Positions 41,699 to 51,893 are shown, numbered from the stretch's first letter. The stretch: 64,000 nt of DNA from Nakaseomyces glabratus (GCF_010111755.1 NC_088956.1:124001-188000); one strand, 5' to 3'. Numbers and translations are program-made. The notes: generated by a model not told the origin, from the sequence alone.

Positions 41699-44600
41699 TT
41701 AGTCCTTGGATGCTCTAGACTTGATACCAGTTGGGATCAATTTCATGATGAACTTAAAAACCTTTGGCCATACCTTGGCAACGTAGGTTAAGTAGTAACC
41801 AGCAAACATGGCGAAGAAGTTAAATGCAACGAAAGCCCACTCGATACCGTAGTTTCTCCAGATGTGGCTATGGGACATATTTTGTTGCTTTAAGAAATCA
41901 TCACCAGTATCATAGGTACAGTATGCACAAACAGTGAAAGTGTTTGGATTCTTCAACCATCCACCATATTCGTCAATATAAGCCTTGAAGAATTGGCCAC
42001 AAGTCTTACCACCAGTTGGCTGACCTGGAACCATTTCACCGGTGTTACAGATAACCTTACGGTTGTGAAGCAGTGTACTGACAAAAGTATCAACGAAGTA
42101 AGTGTATGGTGACACTCTGTACATAAACTTCCAGAAACCTGGGAATAAAGCATAAGGTTGCATGACACCACAGAAAGAAGCTGTGAAACTGTAAATAAAG
42201 GCAACAAACACAGCGGCAGTTTGAAGATTTGGAGCTGTGTAAATTAACCATAGACCCAATGTTAAATAATAAGCACTGAATAAGATGTAGTTCAAGTAGA
42301 AGACACCAGCAACTTTACCGCTGTTATCGAAACCACAACAGAAGAATGCACAGACAAAGAACAATGTCGAACTGGACATAGCCAGAGGTAGTTCAATGAT
42401 AAATTGAGCTAGCAGTAGACAGGTCCAGTGGTAGGTGTTAGATCTCGATTCTCTGGCAATAAAGACTTCCTTTGATTGTAAAGCCTTATCTTGCACTTGG
42501 TTAATCAATGGTGAAGAAACACAAAGAGCCATGAAACAGAAGAAGATAGTGTCTTGAAGACCGGAAATAGTATGTTTGATCTTCCAGAAAGAGAAACCGA
42601 TAAACAAACCAGCACCACCATTTAACAAGTATTTAGCGGCAATGTAAGATCTATCTCTTCTAGTACAAGTGTATTGTCTCTTAGTAATCATAATCAATTG
42701 TTTCATGTAAGAAGGTTGCTCCCAAACAGCTGTAGTGAAATCAACGCCTGAAGCAGCAGCCTCTTGTTCAAGTCTAACAACAGTCTCATCAATATTCTTT
42801 CTTTCATGTGAGTTTTCCCAACGGGTGGACCATGGGTTTTCCTCTCTGATAGCAAAGTCAGCCTTGTCATCCATTTCTTCCATTGATTCATTGTTACCAA
42901 CAACATCAATAACAAAATCAGCAGGATTGTCGCTTTCAGGATCGTAGGTCAAAGATTTATCATAAGACATAAAGTAACCACAAGCTTCACTAGTTGGGCC
43001 GAAGTATACACATTCACCACCACGTTTCAACAAATAGATGTTGTCAAAGTAGCTAATAACACTCTTACTAGGTTGATGAATAGTACAGAAAATAGCTTGA
43101 CCTTGTAGAGAAAGTTTTTTCAAAAACTGAACAATAGTCAAAGCGGCTTCAGCATCCAAACCAGAGGTAGGTTCATCCAAAAACAATAGCAAAGATGGTT
43201 TAGTGACCAATTCGACACCAATAGATAGCAGTTTCCTTTGAGTTGGGTTCAACTCACGTACAAGAGAGTCAAGAGGCAACTTCAATAGTTCAGAAATACT
43301 TTCGACATATTCCATATCACCATCACCTCTTAATTCACTGGAGATTTCCAACGACTCCTTAACAGTCAATAGTTCCAAATGAATATCTTGTTGTTGCACA
43401 AAACCAATACTTCTTCTGAAAGCGTTTTCGTTGGTCAATGGTTTACCATCAATCAAAATTTCACCACTAACCACACCTGATTCTGTTCTTTGAGACAAAA
43501 CGTTCAACAAAGTAGTCTTACCTGCACCAGATTCACCCATCAAGGCAGTCAAACCAGAACCAATGTAACCAGAGACATTGTTAATCAGTCTCTTATCACC
43601 ACCAACAGTGTAGTTGATATTCTTCCATGAGATAACATGCTTTTGCGCTTGCACAGTCTTGTCAGCAAATGGATTAGACTTAGCTGTTTCAGAGGATGAT
43701 AGAGAAGAGGTGGAAGATAGGGAAGCAGACTTAACAACAACATCTTCCTTCAACTTAATGTTTTCAGGAGAAGAAGATGAGGTAGTAGAATGAGTGGCTG
43801 ATCTGCGGAACCATCTGTTAATGAAATGTTGAACAGCTTCTGGACCATCATTGTAGAACAATGGCTTGATGTATTCGGAAGCAAACAAGTTCATGGCTAT
43901 GAAGAAACAAAGGAAACCAATCAAGATACCAAAGTTTCTCCAGACATGGCTGTACTTATAACTCAAACCGTTCTTCAAGTAATCCTTACCTCTAACATAA
44001 TCATTACCCAAAGTAGCACCTTGCCAAGCACAGGCTTTGTTGGTGACAGGAACATTTTGATAAGTAGGACCACGAGGAACGACAGATTCAGTACAGTCAA
44101 GTTTCAAGTTGAACATTTCATTGGCTAGGATTGATTCCATAGCGTACATTGCAGGGTTCAAGTAGGCAATCCATACAAACCATGGATGCATATCCTTCAT
44201 GTAAATAACATAAGAGGCGTACATAGCAATGGCAAGTAATAGAATACCAGCGAACAAGTTAGCCAAAGAGATAGTTGGTGTAAACATTGTTGTTAGGGAG
44301 AACAATGAGACCATACAGAAATTGTAGACAGAAAGGAACAGCAGGAAGATAAAGAATCTAGCGGCATTGTATTGCAGATGAGCTAAGAAGTAAAGAATAA
44401 TGGTGAAAATGACCACTAAGCAGAACTTGAAACAATAATCAAACAATGTAGTTGCCAAAGTTTCGACACTGTTAAAGTAGAAATGCAGCAATGTTTGTTT
44501 CTTAACAACAGCTTGTCTTTGAAAAGCAATTGGCATATCAGCTAGCGACAAGAAAGTGAAGAACAGAATGGAGAAAAAGGTCAAAGAACCTCTAGAGAAA

Positions 44601-45895
44601 GAACCAATGGTAGTCATTGGAATGTCGTAGAAAAGCGAACCAATAACCAATGACTGGATAATAACCGAGATCACTTGAGAAATCATATAGGCTTTGTCAC
44701 CCAAACTTCTTTGGAAAGCTCTCTTAGTACAGTATAGAATTTGCTTCTTTAATGGAATGTCAAATGTCTTTGTGACATCCTCTGGGTTGATGTGATTACC
44801 ATCAGCTTTGTTTTCGACGTTGAAGGCTCCGATTTGCTCCTTGATATCTTGGTAGTAAGAGGATTTTTTCCATTGGGTGTATAAATCAACTTCTGAGCAT
44901 AGAGAAGAAGCAATGCCCGAGAAAGTTTGTTCATTGTGGTCTGTATCCTTTAGATCTAGGTCCTCGGAAGAACCTGTTATGTCTAGAGACTTAGTTCTGA
45001 ATTGAAAATTTAAAATAGAAGTCAAGTATTCGATGATACAGTCATTTGGATCCTTCTTGATGCCAAGGTTATCGCGGAAATGATGCAAACATTCGTCGAC
45101 GGTACCGTAGAATACTTGGTAAGAGTCCGAAAGCATCAGGATCTTATCGAATTTCTCGACGATCTTGTCGGAAGCTTGAGAGATTCTGACCAGGTTAACG
45201 GAACGAGTAGTTCTTGCCATTTTTTGTAGAATGGTCAAGAAATCCAAAGCGGTTGAGGAATCCAGACCTTTTGTGGAGTTATCCCACAGGTATACGGAAC
45301 CATTGGCGATGAAAGTCTCGATAATGGAGATACGTTTTCTTTCACCACCTGAGACACCACGGAAGTAGTCGTTACCGACAATGGTGTCACCGACGTGGGA
45401 CAGACCGAACTCTCTTAACAGTTCATTACGCATGTTTTCACGCTCTTCCTTTGGGATATCGAATTTACACGAGAGTGCGAAATCGACAGTCTGGTTGACG
45501 GTCAAGAAAGGGAAGTGCACGTCTTGTTCGTTATTGTAAATGATCTGGTGTGGGGATTTCGACGAGTATGCCTTGAACTCGTTGTCCTTGAACCTGATGG
45601 AACCCTGAGGGGAATAACTCAGGTGCTTGTGGGCGTGAAACAGGGACTTGAAGATACCCGACGTTGGGGCACCGAGCACTAGCACCATTTCACCTGCAGT
45701 GGCTTGGAAAGTCAGGTCTACCACTTGGCCATTTTCGCAAGGGGACACTGAAGGTAGCGGCAATTTTTCTCCGAACTCTGGGTCCTCAGCGTGGGAATGA
45801 GCGGAACCAGTAGCGGTTTCATTCAAATTCACGGTAGTTCCTTCGAATGTCACCGATGCGTTAGGCACCGGTGTGAAATAATCTGCCAAAGACAT
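41699..45895 (-). CDS. AUS1: PDR-type (ABCG) ABC transporter, sterol importer
   Basis: 1398 aa; S. cerevisiae Aus1 is about 1394 aa. Known role: plasma-membrane ATP-dependent sterol uptake, important in hypoxia and, in C. glabrata, for growth on serum cholesterol. Two (NBD-TMD) halves. NBD1 has a degenerate Walker A (GAPTSGIFKS, residues 75-84) but an intact signature VSGGERKR and a Walker B-like VYLWDNSTKGLDSS. NBD2 has canonical Walker A GESGAGKTT (near 787), a degenerate signature (LNPTQRKLLSIG) and Walker B LLLFLDEPTSGLD. Each TMD has about six helices. It is adjacent to two TIR genes and SLG1 exactly as in YOR008C-YOR011W, which separates it from its paralogue PDR11. Confidence 0.95.
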   Translation of the reverse strand: MSLADYFTPVPNASVTFEGTTVNLNETATGSAHSHAEDPEFGEKLPLPSVSPCENGQVVDLTFQATAGEMVLVLGAPTSGIFKSLFHAHKHLSYSPQGSIRFKDNEFKAYSSKSPHQIIYNNEQDVHFPFLTVNQTVDFALSCKFDIPKEERENMRNELLREFGLSHVGDTIVGNDYFRGVSGGERKRISIIETFIANGSVYLWDNSTKGLDSSTALDFLTILQKMARTTRSVNLVRISQASDKIVEKFDKILMLSDSYQVFYGTVDECLHHFRDNLGIKKDPNDCIIEYLTSILNFQFRTKSLDITGSSEDLDLKDTDHNEQTFSGIASSLCSEVDLYTQWKKSSYYQDIKEQIGAFNVENKADGNHINPEDVTKTFDIPLKKQILYCTKRAFQRSLGDKAYMISQVISVIIQSLVIGSLFYDIPMTTIGSFSRGSLTFFSILFFTFLSLADMPIAFQRQAVVKKQTLLHFYFNSVETLATTLFDYCFKFCLVVIFTIILYFLAHLQYNAARFFIFLLFLSVYNFCMVSLFSLTTMFTPTISLANLFAGILLLAIAMYASYVIYMKDMHPWFVWIAYLNPAMYAMESILANEMFNLKLDCTESVVPRGPTYQNVPVTNKACAWQGATLGNDYVRGKDYLKNGLSYKYSHVWRNFGILIGFLCFFIAMNLFASEYIKPLFYNDGPEAVQHFINRWFRRSATHSTTSSSSPENIKLKEDVVVKSASLSSTSSLSSSETAKSNPFADKTVQAQKHVISWKNINYTVGGDKRLINNVSGYIGSGLTALMGESGAGKTTLLNVLSQRTESGVVSGEILIDGKPLTNENAFRRSIGFVQQQDIHLELLTVKESLEISSELRGDGDMEYVESISELLKLPLDSLVRELNPTQRKLLSIGVELVTKPSLLLFLDEPTSGLDAEAALTIVQFLKKLSLQGQAIFCTIHQPSKSVISYFDNIYLLKRGGECVYFGPTSEACGYFMSYDKSLTYDPESDNPADFVIDVVGNNESMEEMDDKADFAIREENPWSTRWENSHERKNIDETVVRLEQEAAASGVDFTTAVWEQPSYMKQLIMITKRQYTCTRRDRSYIAAKYLLNGGAGLFIGFSFWKIKHTISGLQDTIFFCFMALCVSSPLINQVQDKALQSKEVFIARESRSNTYHWTCLLLAQFIIELPLAMSSSTLFFVCAFFCCGFDNSGKVAGVFYLNYILFSAYYLTLGLWLIYTAPNLQTAAVFVAFIYSFTASFCGVMQPYALFPGFWKFMYRVSPYTYFVDTFVSTLLHNRKVICNTGEMVPGQPTGGKTCGQFFKAYIDEYGGWLKNPNTFTVCAYCTYDTGDDFLKQQNMSHSHIWRNYGIEWAFVAFNFFAMFAGYYLTYVAKVWPKVFKFIMKLIPTGIKSRASKD

Positions 45896-46469
45896 CTTAT
45901 ATTTCCCAAAAAAAGAACAAGTTTTAGAAGGTTAAAATTTTTTGATTTGATGTTTCTTTCCGAGAATTTCAAAAAACTAAGATAAAGATAGTAGAGATTA
46001 ATAGCGAATGTAATAGATTTTCCTTGATTTAAAGAAAATTGATAGTTGGGGGGATGTGGGGATGCGGAAAGATAAGGAGAACTTGTATATGGCTATAGCG
46101 CGGCAACAAGTTAAGTTTAAAAAAATTTTATTCTAAAAAGGAAGCTTCTCTTTTTTTGTTCTTCCTGGATCAAAAGAATAAGTACTCTCTTAATATATGA
46201 AAAGCTATTGAAATCAGATATATCTCTTCTCTCTCTTTGTAATTCTTTGAATAATTCTTCCAAAGAAAAGGATGAACGAATATAGCGAGTTGCTCTCCGC
46301 AGTTATGATTATTATTGTTTGCAATCGCCAAAAAGAATAAATAACATCGAATGGTATAAGCACCAGTACGAGTATATTAAAAACACAAAAGCGTGTTTTA
46401 CTTTATTTGTTTTATACTTTAGCCCCATACCTTACGTATAAGTCAATCCTTATGGCACCAAGACATCAT

Positions 46470-46505
46470 TACAAGTACGATTACAAGTACGATTACAAGT
46501 ACGAT
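46470..46505. repeat. 12-bp tandem repeat TACAAGTACGAT, 3 copies
   Basis: Three perfect copies followed by TACCAT repeats and degenerate TACNAN words to about 46545. It encodes YKYD units in one frame. Confidence 0.9.
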
Positions 46506-46812
46506 TACCATTACCATTACAACAACGATTACGATCATCATTACGAATGGCAGGACACTTGTACGGGGCGGAAGAATCTCGTAGTGGCTAATGAATGGGA
46601 TGGTGAAACGGGATTCGTTTGCATTCCTACCGGCACATTACCTGCAGGGCACGCAATCGTTAAAGTGTCAGAAGGGGAAAAAGAAAGAAATCAAACAATG
46701 GAACAATGGAGGGGGGAGATTTAACAGACAGAGAGAGAGAGAGGCAACATGCAAGTAACTGCAGTGGAATACACCCCCCATAGTGAGTAGGACCCTTAAT
46801 TCTCGGAGAAAC

Positions 46813-47085
46813 TAAACGAACGTGGCAAAAAAAGAAGTCCCTAAATATTCCCCGTAGGAATGGAAATGTCTTTCTGATGCGCATCTCAGATCTCATGTGA
46901 AGAAAAAAAAGAAGGATGCCACTACTGGGGATTCTATGCTTTCGTCCAGAATTCAGAGAGAGAGAGGTACAGGGTACGAGAGTATGTGAGCGAGACGGTA
47001 TAATACTGAAATGCAGCCATCTCCACTTTCCCCGTATAATTGGTGTGCAGTCCAAATATAGCTCCCTCCACACTAAAGTATACGA
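46813..47085. promoter_or_regulatory. Sterol-response-like (Upc2) words upstream of AUS1
   Basis: TATACGA at 47079-47085 is the exact complement of the Upc2 core TCGTATA, 1.18 kb before the AUS1 ATG. TAAACGA at 46813-46819 complements the TCGTTTA variant, about 0.92 kb upstream. S. cerevisiae AUS1 and TIR genes are Upc2 targets. The distances are long for yeast, and the sites could equally serve the TIR side. Confidence 0.4.
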
Positions 47086-48194
47086 CTCAAATGATATGTT
47101 ATAGTAATCACTGGGGGGGGAGGAACCTGGTGGGGAAGAATTACTGGAAAGGTAGAGATATCACAAGAGTGACGATTTACACGTGCAGTATATTGACTAT
47201 TCAGCGGCTAGTATATATCATATCTACCTTCATATACATCAACACAATGAACATGCCCATCTTCACGCATACAATATCTCATTAGCGTCCTGCTTTCCAT
47301 TTTTTGAAAAAGAGCATCCCCAGGGTGCCACACAAAAAGGCTATATCACTTGGTACTATACATTTGGGTACAACCTGGCACCCTCCCTCATGCAAGTAAC
47401 ACCACCAATCCACAACCAAAACATAAAAACAGACTGGAGGAAAACATTTCAAACAACAATAACTGGCAACGGTAACACCATGTGTAAATATCATTATCCA
47501 CTAGCAAATCCAAATAGCTATGTACGAAATTCCTTTTTTTTTATGTTGAGCAAATCTAAGTTATACTATAACGTTTCCGAAAGCGAAGAAAACTGATGAG
47601 AGATTTTCCGTGCGTTCCGATAAGAGTTTAATTATGTGGGATAACTCAACAAAAATGGATCTACAGGTTTTATAAAAATAAAGTGCAAGAGGGATCTGTG
47701 TGGGATATTGTTGAGTTATCGTTGATACCCGCGGATGGCACCCATTGTTTCTTGAGCTTATTAATACAAATTCTTTACGAGGTAGTTTTATACAGTATAC
47801 ACTTAGCCAAATTGGCTTTCAAGTCGCACCCAATCGGGCTAATATAGCAATCACATGAGCACTTCATGGGTATGAAATGCTAACGCCTTTCACCCGGTCC
47901 CTCTCCTCCCCTCCCCTAGGAGAGATCGACTGAGGGGGGGGGAAGGCCTTGTCTCCACTTCCTGGGCTGCCTATCTAGAACTCTATTTGGAATTTTTTGT
48001 TGGGGTCTTTATCATGTCATGTCAACGTCAGTTCCCCAATCGGGGTATCCACCTTGTATTATATCCCAATTAGGATATACTAATTCATTAACCCCTACAT
48101 CACATACTACCGGACCGGAAAATGTTATACACCTTCCCCTTCCCCTTCCCTGCCTCATTTTCTAAGTTGAGGTAATCCCACTCCGAGAGTAAGG

Positions 48195-48275
48195 AACGTA
48201 GACAACGTAGACAACGTAGACAACGTAGACAACGTAGACAACGTAGACAACGTAGACAACGTAGACAACGCACAC
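48195..48275. repeat. 9-bp tandem repeat AACGTAGAC, 8 copies plus one degenerate
   Basis: Eight perfect head-to-tail copies from 48195 to 48266, then AACGCACAC. The period is a multiple of 3, so a minus-strand frame reads a CLR tripeptide repeat, but no gene context supports translation. Confidence 0.95.
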
Positions 48276-48724
48276 AACAAACCGCACACCCAGTTCCATA
48301 ATCCACAATATATTCCATACCCCTCCCCCTTCTGCCCCTTTTTACTACATCCAGCACAGCACCGAAGGCGGGATTACACCATCTAGAGCCCATCGGAACA
48401 TCCCCCATTCGGGAAAAAGCACAACTTCTCGACACCTTTGAGAGGTAGTGTCGTAGTGTCGTAGTACCGCAGTGTCGTAGTACCGCAGTGGGGGGAGGGA
48501 AGTGGACTACACTCTTCCAGGATACAACCTTCATAATTGATAGCCACTATGACCTCCAACCTGAAAACAAGCTAACTCAACACTTTGAGGTTCAACAATA
48601 CTGCGAGCGATGCAGTCAAGATCTCGACTCCATCAAATGCTCTTTCTCGAATGTAATTATTACCGACTACTGTCAATAGCTAGTGGACTTGCTAGTTGTT
48701 AATTGTGGTGGCTGCTTTGCAGTC

Positions 48725-48772
48725 TTTAGCTAGCATTTAGCTACCATTTAGCTAGAAGCTAGCTTTTAGCTA
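48725..48772. repeat. Phased TTTAGCTA array upstream of TIR
   Basis: TTTAGCTA at 48725-48732, 48736-48743 and 48747-48754 (exactly 11 bp apart), then 48765-48772. Further AGCTAG/TAGCTA words surround them. The array lies 210-256 bp before the TIR ATG and about 90 bp above its TATA box. Confidence 0.8.
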
Positions 48773-48859
48773 AAGATAGCTTCGCTCATTGTAAATAACA
48801 ATATTACATTCATCACATCAACAAAAAAACCCAATTCTCCAATTCTCTTTTTCTTGACA

Positions 48860-48867
48860 TATATAAA
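48860..48867 (+). promoter_or_regulatory. TATA box of the first TIR gene
   Basis: TATATAAA, about 115-120 bp before the ATG. The leader downstream is A-rich with CAA repeats, typical of highly expressed yeast genes. The divergent-oriented second TIR gene has the same word at the same distance. Confidence 0.7.
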
Positions 48868-48980
48868 GAGGACGTTTTTACTTGCATTAGATCCCATTTC
48901 TTGTACCTTCTTGTTAATATAAAAAACAACAACAACATAACAAAAAACTTACACTCGTTATTTCCAAAAAAATTTTAAAA

Positions 48981-49646
48981 ATGGCTTACACTAAGACTGC
49001 TCTTCTAGTTTCCGCTTTGGCTGCTTTCGCCGTTGCTCAAGACGCTACTCAATTGGCTGAATTGAACGCTATCCTACAGGACTTCTCCTCCCACTTGTCC
49101 GACTACACCGGCTTGTTGGCCAACCCTAACTCTGGTATCACCGCCGCTGACTTGCCAGCCGGTGTCCTACAATTGGGTCTAGCCATCCAAACCGCTACCG
49201 ACAAGTCCTACACTTCTTTGTACCCAAGCGTCGACTTCAAGGGTATCGAAGCTTTGTTGCCAAAGTTGCCATGGTACTCTTCCAGATTGTTGCCAGCTAT
49301 TAACGCCGCTTTGTCCTCTGCTACCCCAGCCCCATCCTCCTCCTCTGCCGCTCCATCTTCTTCTGCCGCTCCATCTTCTTCTGCTGCTCCATCTTCCTCT
49401 TCTGCTGCTCCATCTTCCTCTGCTGCTCCATCCTCTTCCGCTAGACCATCCTCTTCTGCTGCTCCATCCTCTTCCGCTAAGCCATCTTCTTCTGCTGCTC
49501 CATCCTCTGCTGCTCCAACCACCACCAAGGCTATCTCTCAAATCGGTGACGGTCAAATCCAAGCTCACCAAACCACTAACGGTGCTGGTAAGGTCGCTGC
49601 CGGTATGGGTGCCGGTGTCCTAGCTGCCGCTGCTATGTTGTTGTAA
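48981..49646 (+). CDS. TIR2: TIR/SRP1-family GPI cell-wall mannoprotein
   Basis: 221 aa. Signal peptide residues 1-20 (ends AVAQ). SRP1/TIP1 domain at about 21-112 with QLAELNAILQDFSSHLSDY, LANPNSGITAADLPAGV and LPWYSSRL. A low-complexity SSSAAP repeat follows at about 116-178. ISQIGDGQIQ (184-193) is a single PIR-type repeat, a possible ester linkage to beta-1,3-glucan. The C-terminus TTNGAGKVAAGMGAG...LL is a GPI signal with a probable omega Asn near 200. TIR genes are induced by cold and anaerobiosis in S. cerevisiae. Strong codon bias. Position and orientation correspond to YOR010C (TIR2); the symbol is positional, and the repeat family makes one-to-one orthology uncertain. Confidence 0.88.
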   Translation: MAYTKTALLVSALAAFAVAQDATQLAELNAILQDFSSHLSDYTGLLANPNSGITAADLPAGVLQLGLAIQTATDKSYTSLYPSVDFKGIEALLPKLPWYSSRLLPAINAALSSATPAPSSSSAAPSSSAAPSSSAAPSSSSAAPSSSAAPSSSARPSSSAAPSSSAKPSSSAAPSSAAPTTTKAISQIGDGQIQAHQTTNGAGKVAAGMGAGVLAAAAMLL

Positions 49647-50396
49647 GTGTTTTATTTTAATGCCTTTTTTTTAAATTAAAGACTTACCTCCACCTTATAA
49701 GATAATTTTAATCTAATCCTTTTATTTCAATGACATATTTTTTAATGCTTTCCTTTCTCCATTTTTTTGTAACCTATGAAATACCATTTCTAAAATACGT
49801 ATCCAGCTGGGCGGTCTATCACATACCCAATTGGCTTTATACTTGAAGTTCTTAATAAATTTATACTTTTATTAGCTCATCGCGCCCTTAATTTTTTCTT
49901 CTGTACGCAGTTTTAATTGAGGAGAACGGGAAAACGGGAAACCGTAAATCAAAATCATAATTACAATCAAAAATACCTAGGCACCGCAGATTGCCTGGCT
50001 AAGTAACGCAACTTGTGTATAATTAAAGGGTATTATATTTAAAATACATGAGACTGTTTTATGAAAGTAGAGAAAATTGTATTAATAATTTGTTTTTCGT
50101 TAATGGAAAAAAAAAGAACACTAGTTATAAAATGTTGTATCCTCTTCTAAGGAGCACGCCCTGTACTTCAGATCAAATGGGAGTGCTCCCGCTTCTATAA
50201 TTACAAAGAAACATCTAGGGGTTGGTTTGGGAGCTCATGCACGCTGCCGGGCGGTATTACAAGAGAGTGGAATGGAATTAAAGGGATCCCACGCATGTCA
50301 CAGGGTGCCCAGCTGGCGGCAGGAGGTTTCCAAGGTTGTGGTTGTAAAATAAAACTAATTGGGTGAGGGGAAAAGCAAAATGAGTTTCCTTCACAC
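49647..50396. other. Convergent 3' flanks of the two TIR genes
   Basis: 750 bp, AT-rich near the first gene and more balanced near the second. A PAC-identical 9-mer at 49875-49883 has no promoter role here and shows that isolated matches occur by chance. No gene called. Confidence 0.5.
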
Positions 50397-51410
50397 TTAC
50401 AACAACAAAGCAGCGGCAGCTAGGACACCGGCACCCATACCGGCAGCGACCTTAGCGGCACCGTTGACGGTTTGGTGTTGGATGACGACGGAGGATGGGG
50501 CAGCGGCCTTGGAGGAAGTCAAGGAGACCTTGATGGTGGAAGTGGTGACGGTGGTCTTACCAGCAGAGGACTTGGCGGAGGTGACAGCTGGCTTAGCGGA
50601 AGAGACAGCTGGCTTAGCGGAAGAAGCTGGCTTAGCGGAAGTAGCTGGCTTAGCGGAAGAAGTAGCTGGCTTGGAGATACAGGTCTCGCAGACAGTGGAG
50701 GTGGTGGTGTGCATGTTGGTGACGGTGGAGGTACCGTTCTTGAATAGAGAGGACTCTGGGCAGTAGGTGGTGGTTTGGGTGTCGGTGACGTTCTTGAAGG
50801 CGGTAGCGGTGGACATGGACTTGTGGCATTCCTCGTCGCAGATGGTGGAGGTCTTGGTGCTCAAGTGGGTGGTGGTTTGGGTGGTGGTACCGTTAGCCAT
50901 TGGCATGGTGGAGTTGACCATTGGGGCTGGGGCGTAAGAGGATGGAGCGGCGGAGGAGACTGGAGCTGGAGCTGGGGTGGAAGAGCCGGCGGCTGGGGCG
51001 GCGGAGGAGGAAGCAGCTGGAGCTGGGGTGGCTTGAGAAGCGGAGGAGGTGGATGGGGCTGGGTTTTCAGCGGCATATAGGGAGTCGATCAATGGCTTTA
51101 ATCTGGAAGAGTACCATGGGACCATGGTGACCATCTTGTCGACACCGGCGAAGTCGACGTCGGAGTACATGCTGGTGTAGGAGTCATCGGTGGCGGTACC
51201 GACGGCCATACCCAATTGGATCAAACCGGAAGGCATGTCAGCCAAGGAGAAACCAGAGTTAGGGTCCATGGCCAAGTTCATGTAGTCCTGTAGGTTAGTC
51301 TTCAAGTCTTCCATGACGGCGTTCAATTCAGCCAATTGCATTGGGGTTGGGTTGCTGGCATGAGCGACAGCGGCAGCGAAAGCTAGAGGAGCGACAGTGG
51401 AGAACTTCAT
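50397..51410 (-). CDS. TIR4: TIR/SRP1-family GPI cell-wall mannoprotein (longer)
   Basis: 337 aa. Signal peptide 1-18. SRP1/TIP1 domain about 20-112 (MQLAELNAVMEDLKTNLQDY, DPNSGFSLADMPSG, VPWYSSRLKPL), like the neighbouring TIR protein. Then a Ser/Ala/Pro-rich stalk, a Thr-rich segment with five cysteines (C191, C195, C217, C241, C244; CDEEC and CETC pairs), SAKPA-type repeats (about 247-280), and a GPI signal HQTVNGAAKVAAGMGAG...LLL nearly identical to its neighbour's. No PIR repeat is visible. TTTATATA at 51521-51528 is its TATA box on the minus strand. Corresponds by position to YOR009W (TIR4). Confidence 0.88.
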   Translation of the reverse strand: MKFSTVAPLAFAAAVAHASNPTPMQLAELNAVMEDLKTNLQDYMNLAMDPNSGFSLADMPSGLIQLGMAVGTATDDSYTSMYSDVDFAGVDKMVTMVPWYSSRLKPLIDSLYAAENPAPSTSSASQATPAPAASSSAAPAAGSSTPAPAPVSSAAPSSYAPAPMVNSTMPMANGTTTQTTTHLSTKTSTICDEECHKSMSTATAFKNVTDTQTTTYCPESSLFKNGTSTVTNMHTTTSTVCETCISKPATSSAKPATSAKPASSAKPAVSSAKPAVTSAKSSAGKTTVTTSTIKVSLTSSKAAAPSSVVIQHQTVNGAAKVAAGMGAGVLAAAALLL

Positions 51411-51886
51411 TGTTGTTTTTCTTTATGTTAGCGAGAGTAAGAGTTGGATGTTTTTTGGGTAGGGATAGAGAGTAGAGTTGGAAAAGGAAATTTTTTGAAT
51501 ATAAGTCAAAACCAATTGAATTTATATAGTGAAAATTTTTTTTAATCCTTTTCATTTTGAAATACTCTATCAACAATTGCAAGTGCCCATTACTATATTT
51601 TTCTTTTCTTTCTATGAAAGTATTTACGAGATCGTTAAGGTGCAGCTACATTTCGCTAACCGCACACACGCATTTTAACGAAAGAACAATGGGATCGTAG
51701 AGATGTGAGAAGAAGTAAGATGCGAGAAGTAAGAAGTAAGAAGTAAGAAGATGTAAACAGTAGAGCAGATGCATGAGTATGAGTTGTACCACCATTGTAC
51801 CACTATTGAATTAACCATTGTATTTACCATTGTATGCACCATTGTATTCACCACTCCAAGAATGGTAAGAGGTACCGTACTACAAG

Positions 51887-51893
51887 TCGTATA
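51887..51893. promoter_or_regulatory. Sterol-response element word near TIR4
   Basis: Exact TCGTATA, the Upc2 core, 477 bp upstream of the second TIR gene and about 780 bp from SLG1. It fits hypoxic or low-sterol induction of TIR genes; a single 7-mer can be chance. Confidence 0.4.

Larger units (their letters stand above)
45896..48980. other. 3.1-kb divergent region AUS1 / TIR
   Basis: Shared upstream region of AUS1 and the first TIR gene. It contains sterol-response-like words (46813-46819, 47079-47085), a 12-bp and a 9-bp tandem repeat, G runs (47113-47120; 47934-47942), TCGTAGT-rich sequence near 48450-48490, an 11-bp-phased TTTAGCTA array and the TIR TATA box at 48860-48867. ORFs here are low complexity or lack a usable ATG (47183-47596 opens with GTG). 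A Tyr/Asp/His-rich 90-codon frame begins at 46452 and is discussed as a finding. Confidence 0.6.

Noticed and set aside
47183..47596. 137-codon ORF in the AUS1/TIR spacer
   Set aside because: Opens with GTG; its first ATG is about halfway through, and composition follows the AT-rich spacer.
48100..48534. Minus-strand ORF with CLR tripeptide repeats
   Set aside because: It is a by-product of the 9-bp minisatellite; no gene-like sequence outside the repeat.
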